64,000 nucleotides of DNA, from contig QAOA01002140.1 in NCBI GenBank assembly GCA_003255065.1, positions 82,834 through 146,833 of the forward strand. The letters are read 5' to 3'. Position numbers and translations under genes: made by a program. A model generated the notes under the pieces. The model was not told the origin of the DNA, did no database searches, and saw only the letters and a program-made list of their open reading frames with translations. Shown in pieces: positions 13,949 to 26,112 of this stretch. Positions within the stretch are counted from its first letter, which is position 1. Every line of letters begins with the position of its first letter. Origin of the DNA: Cercis canadensis (Eukaryota > Streptophyta > Magnoliopsida > Fabales > Fabaceae).

Positions 13949-14235
13949 GGGAAAAGTCTTAAAAACCTCCTTCAACTATGCTCTTATTGCACTTTACCCC
14001 TTATGCTTTAAAAACGTAGAAAAGACCTCCTCGAACTTTCAAAATGTGCACTTTACCCCCCGACCCTGACGTCCGTCCATTAATGTGCACATAATGTGAT
14101 TAATCTGGGCCATAGTGTAATTTTATAAGGGTATAAATGAAAATAAATTTATAAAAGGTGGGGTCAAAAAGTAATATTCAAAGAGTTTTAAGGTCAAATT
14201 ATAATTTTCAAATCCCTTCTTCCGTCCATTAATGG
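13949..14235. mobile_element. Truncated MULE-type MITE
   Basis: It starts with GGGAAAAGTCTTAAAAACC and matches the reverse complement of the complete element at 14907-15322 through the arm and the interior, then breaks off just after CCGTCCATTAATGG. The far terminal arm is missing, so this copy is truncated. It lies in the opposite orientation to the complete copy, about 670 bp away. Confidence 0.75.
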
Positions 14236-14906
14236 AAAACAATCAACTACAATTGATTGAAAATAAATAAAGGCAATTAAGGCTCTTACTTTAATATTAT
14301 GTTAAAGCATATATAAACAAAATAAATACTAAAAATAATAATAACGTTGCTCCCCTAGTCCCCTCAGCCAGCTCCCGATGGTATATTGAATTGGTTATCC
14401 TACTTTGGCGAATAAGGAAGAACAAGAACGGCGCCGTCTTAAAGCACAAATGTTGCTCCCCTACCTTAACTCCCATATTCTATCCAAAGTAATAGGAATA
14501 TCATCCACTAATTAAGAACACACTAATAGGAATAGCGTTTGAAATTAAGATAGAATATTGTTTAAGTTTATTTTGGTTATATATTTCTTTAGATAATATC
14601 AGTTTTTACTTATAATTTTTATTTCTCCAGCACTAAGATAGAGCACACTACAACCAACAAATAATCACTATCAGAATTCATATGGAAAACCTTCTCATCA
14701 ACCTAACTCAAACCTACTAATTGAGTCAATCCTTATTCGCTTGTTTGTGAACTTTCCTTTTTTAGGATTTGGGATTTGGTTATATATTTTCGTTGGAATG
14801 CCATTTGGTTAATATATAATTTTATATTGTGCTTCATTAAATATTTATAACTAGATTATCTTTGACTAATAGTGGCATAATGGGATGCTTTAGTAAATAT
14901 TTATAA
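14236..14906. other. Spacer between two MITE copies
   Basis: No gene or repeat that I can name. It ends with the left copy of the 9 bp target duplication TATTTATAA (14898-14906). Confidence 0.5.
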
Positions 14907-15322
14907 GGGAAAAGTCCTAAAAATCATCTTAAATTATGTTCTTGTTGCGCTTTATCCCTCATGCTTTTAAAACGTAGGAAATACCTCTTTGAACTTTCAA
15001 AATTTGCACTTTACCCCCACGACTCTGATGTCCATCAATTAATGGACAGAAGAAGAGATTTGAATATTATAATTTGACCCAAAAACTCTTTGAATATTAC
15101 TTTTTGATCTCAATTTTTATAAATTTATTTCCATTTATACATTTATAAAATTGTACAATAGCCCAGATTAATCACATCATGTGCACATTAATAGACAGAC
15201 GTCAAGGTCGGGAGGTAAAATGCATATTTTGAAAGTTCAAGAAAGTATTTTCTATGTTTTTGAAGCATTAAGAATAAAGCGCAACAAAAGCATAATTTAA
15301 AAAAGTTTTTAGGAGTTTTCCC
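14907..15322. mobile_element. Complete MULE-type MITE with 9 bp target duplication
   Basis: The termini are GGGAAAAGTCCTAAAAA and its near inverse at 15306-15322, extended into inverted arms of well over 100 bp. A perfect 9 bp direct repeat, TATTTATAA, flanks it (14898-14906 and 15323-15331), the signature length of Mutator-like transposition. It has no coding capacity. Confidence 0.88.
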
Positions 15323-15331
15323 TATTTATAA

Positions 15332-16141
15332 TTCAATGAATAGTGGCTTAAAGGGATGTTTCTAATCCACTGGCAGCCTCTTTCGATTGACGCGTCCTCT
15401 GACCCGAGAATAGTCTTCAAGAATCATTTAACTTTTGAAAAACTCCACTAGCAACCTTTTGATTGACATATGTCTTCTCAATAAATTCAATAAAAAAAAA
15501 AATTTATATCCAATAAGCCATTGTACGTGAAAATACTTTAAACTGAAAACATGAATAAAAAAAAAAGTGCTCATGGCTTATGTTTATATTGAGAATGAGA
15601 AGATGGAGGCTGTAAAGATCGACTTGGTCAAAGAAACATTGATATTGATTAGCGGCAAAGTATGAAAGACGCCATCTTTGCGTGACACTTTAAAATATAT
15701 AAAGTCAAACCCCTTTGTAATTCCCTACCATCGCCAAAGAACAAAATCTAAATAATTATATTAAGCTCTTTTGCATTCCATATAAGTATAGGGTTGCATT
15801 TCCCATTATCATATCGGTCCAATCTTTCAATGTTAAATATTTATAAACTACTTTTGGTATATAATAAAAGCTTATCTCTGGCACTTTGGGAAGTCTCGAG
15901 TTTCGAAAGAGGATAAATATTAAATTACGAATAACTTTAATTTTTTTGTTACATTTTTGGTGCAATCTTTAAGTAAGTTAATTTTGATATGTATAAATAT
16001 CAAAAGCAGCATACCAGTAGTTTGCCTGTTGCCACCAACTCATATTTGGGTGAACCTTGAAACCAGCACACAATAGAGAAACACAATGGAGAAAATCAGA
16101 GTGATCTTATCAACCCAGCTCTTACTCTTGCTGGTACTGGT
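15332..16141. repeat. Spacer carrying one copy of a dispersed repeat
   Basis: Blocks at 15436-15480 (GAAAAACTCCACTAGCAACC) and 15815-15875 (TATTTATAAACTACTTTTGG) recur, diverged and in the same order and orientation, at about 25023-25068 and 25629-25690. The family is unknown to me. No gene is supported. Confidence 0.5.
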
Positions 16142-16146
16142 ATTAT

Positions 16147-16680
16147 TGTTAGAAAAACGATAATGGAGACTATAAATAGATGGTTTTGAGGTGTGAATAA
16201 TTATACTGTCTTGAATGTAATATTGTTTCTCTATTAAAAGCAAGTTACCCTAGGATACAACAAAACCCTCAAAAACTCTCAATGAAAAAGTAAATATTAA
16301 TACATTAAGGAGTTCTCTTTTATAGACTTGAAAAGACACTTCAATTTTACTCATAAACCAAACAAATACAACTGTTTGTTTAATGAACCTTTTAACTTAA
16401 TTAACTATCATCCGAACCGGGTCAAATCGACCCGAACAGGTCCAGTCTAGTTATTAAAATCGGACTTTAAAATATTTGTCAAATCAAAGCTCAAATGTCA
16501 ATCAAAGACCATTAAACATCTTTGACTTGCTAGGCTATTGGGCTAATCTTATAGGCTTGTGTGACCTATTTTTCTAAAGTTACTCTATAACTTTAGTTTG
16601 CCTTTATAAAGACTTTCACATTTTTTAATTCAACCAATGTGAGACTTGGTTTGATAACTATAATTACAAACTATTTAACA
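16147..16680 (+). mobile_element. Solo LTR with target duplication ATTAT
   Basis: A 534 bp unit begins TGTTAG and ends TTAACA, as LTRs do, and is flanked by a perfect 5 bp direct repeat ATTAT (16142-16146 and 16681-16685). Its reverse complement aligns along most of its length with the unit at 49357-49788, so both belong to one family. No internal retrotransposon region or second LTR is adjacent, which fits unequal recombination between LTRs. A short non-autonomous (TRIM-like) element is the alternative. Confidence 0.88.
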
Positions 16681-17083
16681 ATTATTAGCAGCAGTTCAAG
16701 GTCAAGTTGCTCAAGCCATTACTCTAAACCCTAACCTAAATGTTGGCCATCTTGACTTTGAGTCTCAGAGTGGAAATCTTGATGTAGTAATGCAAGTGTT
16801 CGTTCATGGATGTCTTAGGGTTTGCTAGGGATCTCGGAATGCGGGACGTTGAAAACGGTTTGGTGATTGTTTGTTTGATCATATGAAGAAGTGTTTGATG
16901 GAAAGGGGAGCCCTAAATCATCTAACAGATGTGGCCTTGAGCAACTGTGTATATTAATTACTTCCATCAATTAGCAACAGTTGTAATAAAATGAGAAAAT
17001 GACACTTATCTACTCTAGTATATTAATTACTCCGATTACAATTCTCCTCCTAATTTTTTTTATTATCGAAAATAAAAATTCCA

Positions 17084-17402
17084 TTAAACATCAAAAGATA
17101 GGACATCTAAAGTAAAACTAGGTGGCATATCTTGCCATACAGTTAACGCAACAACATTAGAACCAAAAACAACAAGCCTATCAACTACTTGGTTTCCTTG
17201 CTTGGGAACCCAGCTGATGGAACAACTCTTAAGACCTCTACACAACTTGTGGATGTCATCAAGAAACAGACCTAGTGGAGACATAATCCTTTCTCTTTGT
17301 TTTAGAGCAAATACCCCTCCTGTGCATTGCTCTCAACACAAACATTTGCCAAACCCCAAGACAATTCCAACTTCAGTTCCTCCCTACATGCCATAGCTTC
17401 CA
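17084..17402 (-). pseudogene. LINE-type RNase H domain fragment
   Basis: On the minus strand the translation resembles the C-terminal RNase H-like (RVT_3) domain of plant non-LTR retroelements: EAMACREELKLELSWGLA, then VESNAQE, a broken stretch with a stop, then SISWVPKQGNQVVDRLVVF and a tail like VWQDMPPSFTLDVLSFD. The fragment is interrupted and has no reverse transcriptase beside it, so it is a dead remnant. Confidence 0.65.
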
Positions 17403-17599
17403 AGTGCAGTCAAGAACACAAAGAGGAGAGCCGCCAAGAACAAAGAAGAGGAATGAGCTAGAGTACTTTTGGAGGATTCAACTCAGAAATCACCTAGTTT
17501 TTCTTCTCTTCTCTCTTAATGAACTCTGTTTATCTGTATTTCTGTATTTTAGCTATGAGTAGCTAAACCCCCTTAGTTAGGGGGTTGATGTAGCTAGGT

Positions 17600-18640
17600 T
17601 TGGATGGAGTTTTACTGTTGAAGAATATTATGTTAATGCAAATCTAATTGTTGAAGTGGTTGTTACTGTTCTTAATGCTTTTGAATGCTTAGCTATCATT
17701 CGAATGGTTATTGGCTCATGTTGATGCTAGGGATAGTAAGATATGAGCATGCTCTTGTAATTTCTACCATAAATCAAGTTAACCTAGGAATAGATAACTT
17801 AGTTTATGTGGTCTTGAAGTAATTTCTTAGAGCTTAATCACCTAGACAAGTTAATTGTACCAAGGAATTGGGCAATTAGTTGGGATAGAGAGGATTGTTT
17901 CTCTAAGGGATTGAGTTCAATCAAAATAGGGAAATTGACCATCAACAAAGGGTTTGTCTTTATAATAATATATTCTTCAGTGATTCAAAGGGTATTTTGT
18001 CTATAAAATAACNACCTAGACAAGTTAATTGTACCAAGGAATTGGGCAATTAGTTGGGATAGAGAGGATTGTTTCTCCAAGGGATTGAGTTCAATCAAAA
18101 TAGGGAAATTGACCATCAACAAAGGGTTTGTCTTTATAATAATATATTCTTCAGTGATTCAAAGGGTATTTTGTCTATAAAATAACTAAAGTCCAAATCC
18201 AAATGAAATTAACCCCTAACTGTCCTTATTTCTTTGTTAATCTCTTCAACCATAATTTCTGTCAAGTTGTTGAGACTTATTATCTAGCTTTAGTTAATTG
18301 ATTGTTCATAATCATTTAGACATATCTCTCTCCAAATCAAAACATTTATCATTCCAAATAGAATTTTTATTAGTGAAATTGGTAATTGTTAACGTTAATC
18401 CCTGAGGACAATACTCAACTCATTTCTATACTACTTGTGTGGCCCGGTATACTTGCCGGTAGCAAAAACCACATCAAGTTTTGGCGCCATTGCCGGGGAT
18501 TTACGGTATTTAGCAATATTAATAGTAACTAATAAGGTCCTAGTTTGGAACCTTATTTTTCTGTTAATTGAATTCTTTTAATCAGTTATTCTTTATTCTT
18601 TTGTCAAATAACTAATAAGGTCCTAGTTTTGGTATTATTT
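17600..18640 (+). mobile_element. Athila-like Gypsy LTR remnant with primer-binding site
   Basis: The right part ends ACCACATCA at 18476, followed by TGGCGCCATTGCCGGGGAT at 18482-18500. That is the primer-binding motif of Athila-type Gypsy elements (complementary to an Asp tRNA, from memory of the family). So the DNA to the left is a 5' LTR reading on + and the DNA to the right is the start of an internal region, which is soon lost. I could not fix the LTR's left end. A 173 bp duplication around the N at 18013 lies inside it. Confidence 0.6.
17840..18186 (+). repeat. 173 bp direct duplication joined at an N
   Basis: The block 17840-18012 is repeated at 18014-18186 with one visible mismatch (TCTCTAAGG versus TCTCCAAGG), and a single N sits exactly between the copies. 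This is best read as two overlapping contig ends placed side by side, not as biology. Confidence 0.85.
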
Positions 18641-18739
18641 TATCATAATGAAAATGTGAGAGTTACTGCAAATAATACACAAATGAACTGGGATGTAATC
18701 TGCTCAAATTGAAAGCTCATGGAAGAAATTACATATGGA

Positions 18740-21700
18740 ATTATTACAACGTACCTGAAGGTCACTACGACGCAAATGACAAACTTGAAAAAAAAATAGT
18801 TTTCCGAAAGAAAACTTGAAGTCGTCACCAATTGTATTAAAAATTGAGGAACAATTGAAACACCTCATTTATTTTTGAAAACTTGGTCTACTAACCAGAG
18901 AGGGTTCGAGAGTCTAATTGTGTGTAGGGAATGTGTTAGGCACTCTACAACACTCGTCTAAAAGACGGTTACCTGAAATTAATTATGCAAATTAAGTCAT
19001 GACCAAATTGTATTTATTTTATCCTTAAATGAAAACAAAAGAAAAATGAGTGATTATTTAAATCTGGAGTTGATTCGTCACCCTTGAATGCATACGTACC
19101 CTAATTAAGGATCAAAGTCCACGTAGTTCGTAAGACGGTTCAAAAGCTTAAAGGAAAATTTCATTTTCGAAAACCAAATTCAAAACAAATGTTCATTTCA
19201 TTTTTTAAAATTTTTTTTTTCTTTGCTTTAATCGCAAAAATAAGCTAAATAAATAAGCATGTAACCAATATAAATTGTGAATAATTGTAAATATACTATG
19301 CATAAATCTAATCATGTCCTAAATCCTTCCACTTCATTCTCTCGCTTCTCAGTTCCCAAAGTGACGCTTATCCTTTCCTCAGGCGGATAGGAAAGCCACC
19401 CATATGGGAGTAAGTCATCCCTACCCCTCCCTTGATAAGTAAGGGGCCTATGGATACTAAGTGAACAATCACATTCCTAAATGCTATGCAAATGTATGAT
19501 TTTAAGTATTACAACACTTGTCCTTGTCCAATAGGGGAGATGAGTACATAATTGAAAAATGTAATCAAAATAAACAAAAGCTATCTGAGCCTCCGAGTCG
19601 CCTTAGGGTTTTGCTAATGGCCCAAGGATTGTGACTCCCTCTTACATGGAGCATACATTAGTTGGCTTAAAATAAGAAATTGAAAGTCACATATGCATAA
19701 GCAATTAAACAATCACAACACATCACAATAAATGACAAGATAAAGCAATGAACATGTCAACTTTAGTGAAAAGGTATACAATACTAAAGCACATGTGGTA
19801 GCCATTAAGAGTCAAAATAAAACCATAAAAATGACATGCAAAGTAATGCAACAACATTTAGTTAAACAAGGCAATCAACATACACTCCTAATTAGCATGC
19901 AAATGGTTCTAAAATGGAAGAAATGATAGCAAGCAAACACAAGGCAAAATAAAGAAAAATAGAACAGCAAAGACATAAAACAAAACATAAAATAGGGAAA
20001 ACTTTTAAAGAGATATGGGAATGCATGCCAATGCAATTTGACCCCAAAATTTTACATGACATAGAAAAACATCTTATGGTTATAAATGATAAAAAATTAT
20101 ACAAAAATGAGCTCCCTAACTCAAGTTATGGCCAAAAAACAGAACACTACCAGAATCAACTAACAATTTCACAATACAGTTAAAACAATCATTTTCAAAT
20201 TCAAACTGGGAGCAAATGAGACATGCAAAAGATATGAAATTTATATAGATACAAGATACAAATCTTAGGGTTCTAACAAGATAAGAACCATACCATTTGG
20301 GGTTGTAAAATTGAAATTATGATAAAAAAACCGACCACTGCCAGTGTTGGATTGACATGTCTGAGAATAACTATTTAGAAACCAAATTTGATAATTACCA
20401 TCCCAATTGAGCAATTTGATTTTAAACATGACAAAAGTCAAGAGATTAAGACCGAAATACAAAGTTTTCAAGAAAGGTCAAACATTATTTTGATTCTTAA
20501 TCAAGAATCCTAAAACACATTCAAGAAAACAAAAGCAAAAAAAAAANAAAAAAGAAAAAAAACTAAAAAAGAAATCCACAAGAAGCATGTTCACTCCAAC
20601 ATGACATGACAAATGGTACCAAAACAATAATAGAGCAGCAAACATGTAAAACCTACAATACTATCAATCAAGACCATGCTAGAAAAAGATCAACCCTAAA
20701 CAAAATCATGCCATATAGTAAAAACAAGTAAAACAACAATAAACTAAGTACTCAATCACAATCAAAATAAAAACTAAACATAATCTCCCTAAACTAAAAT
20801 ATCAGGAGGATATTCAAGAGAGGAGAAAAATAACAAAAATCAAAATGAAACTCATGGAATTAAAATGAAATAGAGGCATTCAAGAGGGAAACAAAAAAAA
20901 AAAAAAAACATACATTTCACATGGATTCAAACAAAAACCCATAAGAGAATGACAAGAAATCAAGAGAAGAGTGAATGTTACCTAGTGTTCTTCAAGAAAA
21001 CTCATCTTTTTCGCTCAAAGGTGTAGAAACCAACTCCAAGAAGCTAAAACCACTATTGGTTTCTTGTTTTTTGCTCTCTAAGAATATCAAGAACACTCAA
21101 GAACTCTCAACTCTTCTCTCAACTTTCCTCTCTTTGATATAATTTTTCAAGTTATCTCTTTTTTTTTTTTCTTCTTGTTTTCACCCTGAGAACATATTAT
21201 GAGGCTCTCTCCTCTCTTTTTTCCTAAATGCAATTAGCCATCTCAACTTAGAGAGCAAGTTGAGGGTAGTTTGGTCCTTTCATACCCATTTTGCACCTTC
21301 CTCCCACTTTCCTTTAGTCTTGGCATGTGAAAAAATCTAATAATTCTTCCCCAAAATGCCCTAACTGAATTGTACACTTAAGCCCCTCTAATTTGTATTT
21401 TTTTCATGCAAAAATAAGGTTAAGAAGCCCACATTAGCAATTTTCCCAAAATTGTCTTGCACAAGCAACTTCTATGCAACTTCCTTGAGGCTACATCTTT
21501 TCACTTATGCTTGAAAAAATTCTTTAAACCCTAGCTGACCTCCTTTCAGATTTTTAACAAATTTATTTAATTAAAAATAAAAATCACAACCCTAATGGGC
21601 CAATTGGGTCAAATTAGGTCAAAATGAGCCCAAAGAGCTCAACCTTAGACCTAAGTTGATCCAATTGGTCCCAAATTGAACCTCAACAAATTAAATAGTC

Positions 21701-22107
21701 CAACAAACATATATAATTTATTTGGACTAAAAACATTAGAAAAATAAAAAAATGAGGTGGGCCCAAAGGCCCCCAAACTAGGGTTTTAGCATGACGGGCC
21801 AAGCCCAAAACATGAGTTTTGACCCAAAATCACTAAAAGCCTAGAAAACTATATTTTTTATATCCAAATAAAGTATTTAAAACAAATCAAATGAGTCAAA
21901 AGGATTCAAACTCAAATTTAAAGAAAACAGGCTAAATGACTCACTAACTTATATTAAAATGAAGTGGGTCAATGCTCAAAAACCAAAACTTGATCCAAAA
22001 GCTAGAAGAGGCATTCAAGACCTTAAAATCAAAATTTCCAATTAAAAATAATTAATTTTTTTTTTGAAATATGTGTAACAATCCCCGGACAAAATACAAT
22101 GTCTACA
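18740..22107 (-). mobile_element. Large minus-strand Gypsy (Tat/Ogre-like) LTR
   Basis: Read on the minus strand it starts TGTAGACATTGTATTTTGTC at 22107. Its far part at about 18830-19000 is recognisably related to the minus-strand counterpart of the Gypsy LTR end near 28381-28540 (a gtaggga..ggcac block followed by an acggttacc block). No gag or pol is present, so it is probably a solo or truncated LTR. The lower boundary is uncertain. The N at 20547 is in poly-A. Confidence 0.5.
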
Positions 22108-22880
22108 AAAATAAATTAGGGTGGGTATGCATAATTCGGACTTTAATAATTCAACACATACGAAGTGATTTACTATTCTATTTTAATAATGGTACATTGA
22201 TTTACTTCAAAATATCAAATAACTTTGGACTTATTGCATAATAGGAAAGCCTACAAGTAGGAAAAGTTTCTCACATACCCTCTCGCAAATNAGTTTCTCA
22301 CATACCCCCTCGCAAATGTTTTAGTCAATTACAATTTGATTTTGTCGACGTTGCAGATTGACTATTTTCAATTTTTCTAATTAACTATATAACTTACAGT
22401 GCTAGATATTCTCATAATGCAGAACATCATGATTTAGCAAAACAATATATCAAGGAGAGGAAAGGCAATGAAAGCCAAAAGAAGAATTTAGTGTTTTTGT
22501 CATCAACAAACCAGCACGCAGCTTTGAAGAAATAAGAGTAGAATTAAGTACTGCAACTCCTTGTACTTATTGTTTTTTCCTAGGTGCCCAAACCAGTACA
22601 ATTTATCATTTTGTTTTTGTTACATTATTGATAGGGAAAGGAAGTTTTTTGTATAAATTACTCAATTAAATAAATATATGTATACGTGCGCAATTCTTAC
22701 TAGGTAAAGAAGTCATAATAATAGTATGTAGCTCCTATAATTATAATTATTTTTGAATTTTATAATGGTCGAATAAAATGCTCAATAAAAAAGAAATAAT
22801 TATGACTTGATTAGATAATTGGAAATAAGCCTGAAATATAAAATTTTCTCCACGAACGCTGAGAGTTGCAGGAAATACTC
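22108..22880. other. Spacer inside the repeat nest
   Basis: AT-rich, no gene. A 26 bp duplication (22265-22290 and 22292-22317, one mismatch) flanks the N at 22291 and is probably an assembly artefact. Confidence 0.5.
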
Positions 22881-24320
22881 CTAGAGGGGGGTGAATAGGA
22901 GTTGTTAAAAATTACTCATTAAAAAGAATTCAAATAACATATTTGTTTAAGAACTGGTTCTTACAAACTAGTTCTTAAAAACTAGTTCTATGCAAATGCC
23001 AGACTTAAATGCACAAAATAGCTTGTTGAACAATACAAAACAGAAACTCAAACTAAATCAAATCAAAGAAGAGCAGAATAATAGAAACTCAAAATATCAC
23101 ACTTCATCAATAGAAACACAAATAAAATTCAGAAATGTAAATAGCTCAAAATTAAAGAGATGAAGGGAGAAGAGATTTGACACAAGAGTTTATAGTGATT
23201 CAGCTTAAAAAGCCTACATCCACTTCTCCCACAAATGGGGTTCCAATATTCTTTCAAGTTTATTTGTCCAAGCTTCTCCAAGCTTAACAACAAGTTTATT
23301 TTTCTAAGCTTCTCCAAGCTTAACCATGGTTTTTGTTTCTCAAGCTCACCATGAACTCTCTCTCTCTCTAACTCTAGAGATCACTCTCATGAATTTCTCC
23401 CATAGAAATCCAAGATATAAAACCCAAGTGTTTTGTTGTAGCCCCAAGAAGAAACTCTCTCAAAGAGTAGATATTTTACAATGAAAATCTTGAATCATGA
23501 ATACATGGCCGAGAGGAAGAAGAAGAGCAAAACTCTCAACAATGGCTTCTTTCTCTCTCTAAAATGTTTTTCTTCTTACTTTACTTCATGCCTTCTCCGA
23601 AGCCTTGAAAGTCTTCTTTCTTTTTATTTGCTTTCTTGTGTTTTCTTTCTTGTGCACATGTGGTCTTCACAAAAGGCTAGGAGAGGTCTTGAAACCCTTA
23701 TCTTCATTTAGCGTAGATCCTCGTCCACATCAGCAATAATGAAAGACTCTCATTATTCAGAAACAAGAACTAATTTTAAAGATCAAGTTCAACTAGCTCT
23801 TGAAGACTCAAAGAATATCTCTTCTTTCTTATGCACGTGAGGTACCTTGAGAAAGGCTAAAGAGAAGTCTTCCACTAGCTGACACAAAGTCCATCAACCA
23901 AAAAGTCTTTTGTCCTTTTGTGCCAAAAAGTCTTGCTTGTGTAAGAGAAAGTGGGTGGAGTGTTCCTTGAAGAAAGGAAACTATACATCAGTCAATTCAA
24001 AGAAGACTTTTCACTCTCACTAACAACTCTTAGTTGGATTGTAAAAGGCTAAGTTTGGCTGAAGTCCTTGACACGCTTTTCCACATCAACAAAGGTTGAT
24101 GCTTTCATTACAAAGAGGTGCTTGGGCATAGAAATGAGAACTGGTTCTGAAGAACAAGTTCAGCCAAGTTTTTCTTCAAATCTGTTCTAGATAACAGCTT
24201 ATAATTAAACACAGCATAGATTAATAGCAACAAGACAAACAACACATATAAGAAATAACAAGACACAATGCATTATTGTTATCATCAAAATAGGATCAGA
24301 GACTTGTGGGGCTAACAAAT
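22881..24320. repeat. Unclassified repeat-like region
   Basis: It contains text such as CTCCTAGAGGGGGGTGAATA, which I associate with plant LTR-type repeats, and short internal duplications (for example CTTCTCCAAGCTTAAC at about 23270-23325, and GAACTGGTTCT motifs at both ends). No coding domain is visible. The family and boundaries are unknown. Confidence 0.35.
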
Positions 24321-25806
24321 GCACCCTTGGAAACATGTTGCTCAATTACATTTTCTTTTTATCAACATTTACATGTATTACTTGTGTAAGTTAAAATTTT
24401 AGTATTGAAATAAATGAGAAAACAACATATATGATGTTGAAGACTACAACTCTTTGTAGAATTGAGGAAGATTTCTAATTTAGTAGAGCATGCTTTCAGT
24501 TATAAGGCTAATCTCTTCATATCTTTACCTAGCTTGAATTCCCTCAATTGCAAATGCAATCACGATTTATTTACATGCTTTTTTTTTTTTTTTTTTATTT
24601 TTTANTTTTTTTAAAAAAAAAGCTCTTAGTAGAATAGACAGCAATTTCGCACGCATAAAATAATAGCTTTGAGCATGTCACGATCTACAACTTAGTTGGC
24701 TGACAAAGACTATCCATGGAAAATGGAAAAAGAAAATGCAAATCTTGAGGATCCTCCCAAAGACAACACTTTACTATATGATTTAAAGTTAGATTATTTA
24801 GTTTGATATTGCCGTGTTAAATTACTTTTTTTTTTTTGAAGAGTAATGATACAGATACTTAGATTTGCAGCTTATATTTACTGGCGGTTCCAACAGTCAC
24901 GAAGTGTTTTCTTTTTATTTCTTAATGTTTTATGAACGCTATTAATTTTGATTACCAAGATTGGTATTCCAAGTGCTCCCAATTTGTCCCAAGCTTATTG
25001 TCTGTCCACTGTGAGTACTCTTGAAAAACTCCACCAACACCTCTTTCGAGTGACATTTGTCCTCTCACTTGAGAACAATTTGTTAGGAACTGATTTCATC
25101 CTTGAAAATTTGCTCAGTCCTCTTACTTGACAACAATGAGTGAAGAACTTATCCAAATCAAAAGTTTAAGCTGTTAATTAGGTGGGGGCGAAATAATAAA
25201 TTTTATATCTAACATATCTTTATAGCTTAAATTAAAATGTCAAATTAGTTTAAGAAAAATAATGATTTGATTTTAGTTTGTTAAACATGAAATTATAAAT
25301 TTTATACTGCTTGTATAAATGTTTTAATTTGTACTGTCATTGAAACAAGTAATAACATTTGAACTTAAAATTTATTTATAAAAAGCTAAAGTCAGACGAG
25401 ACATGTCAATCAAATGAGATTGCCAGTTGAGTTCTCTTAGTCCACTTGCGGTTGATGCTGTTATGCATTCCATATAATACATGGCTTATTTATTTTTATT
25501 TTTTTCTGGTTATATGATGACACGGAAACTTGAATCCCTAACATTCTTTAAACTATTCAAATTCTTCACCATTAAATCACACCTAGTAACTTTATAATAT
25601 AGGACATCATTACCCATGAGCATAACGGTCCAATCTTTTATTGGTAACTATTTATAAACTACTTTTAGAATATAATAAAATCATATTTTAGGCCTCTGGC
25701 GCAGGGATGACTCATCCCAAGTTTAGTAAGTATGGCCCCATCAAGAGGTTGGGGTTAGACCTTGGTTCATAGGTTACCAAAAAGAAAAAATCTTATTTTA
25801 GGCACT
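24321..25806. repeat. Spacer with second copy of the dispersed repeat
   Basis: The blocks at about 25023-25068 and 25629-25690 match those at 15436-15480 and 15815-15875. An N in poly-T lies at 24605. No gene is supported. Confidence 0.45.
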
Positions 25807-26112
25807 GTTGTGGATAATCGTGAACGCAAGTGCACGTTATCATTTTCAAGTAATAAAGAGTGAGAGAGTATCATCTCACAATGATTGTATCTATTAAGTA
25901 CTGAAATCAGTCAACCCTAATTTTATCTAGATAGTCGAAAGCTAATGTAAACAAGAATTAAAATTGGAAGCAAGTAAATTACGATTAAACGATGAGAATA
26001 AGATCTAGGGTTTTTGATTTCATTGTAACTATTCCGAGTTGATTTCCCTATCTTATTAGCCTAGAATTGTCCTTCTAATTGCTAGTTGAGAATCCCTAGT
26101 TTATCCACTGTT
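25807..26112 (+). mobile_element. LTR 5' fragment cut by the Gypsy insertion
   Basis: Text beginning TGTTGTGGATAATCGTGAAC looks like the start of a Gypsy-type LTR and stops abruptly where the next element's LTR begins at 26113. I read it as an older LTR interrupted by the younger insertion. The rest of that LTR is not found on the other side. Confidence 0.4.

Noticed and set aside
25690-25790. tRNA-like or SINE-like text
   Set aside because: I could not find convincing A and B box spacing or a cloverleaf.
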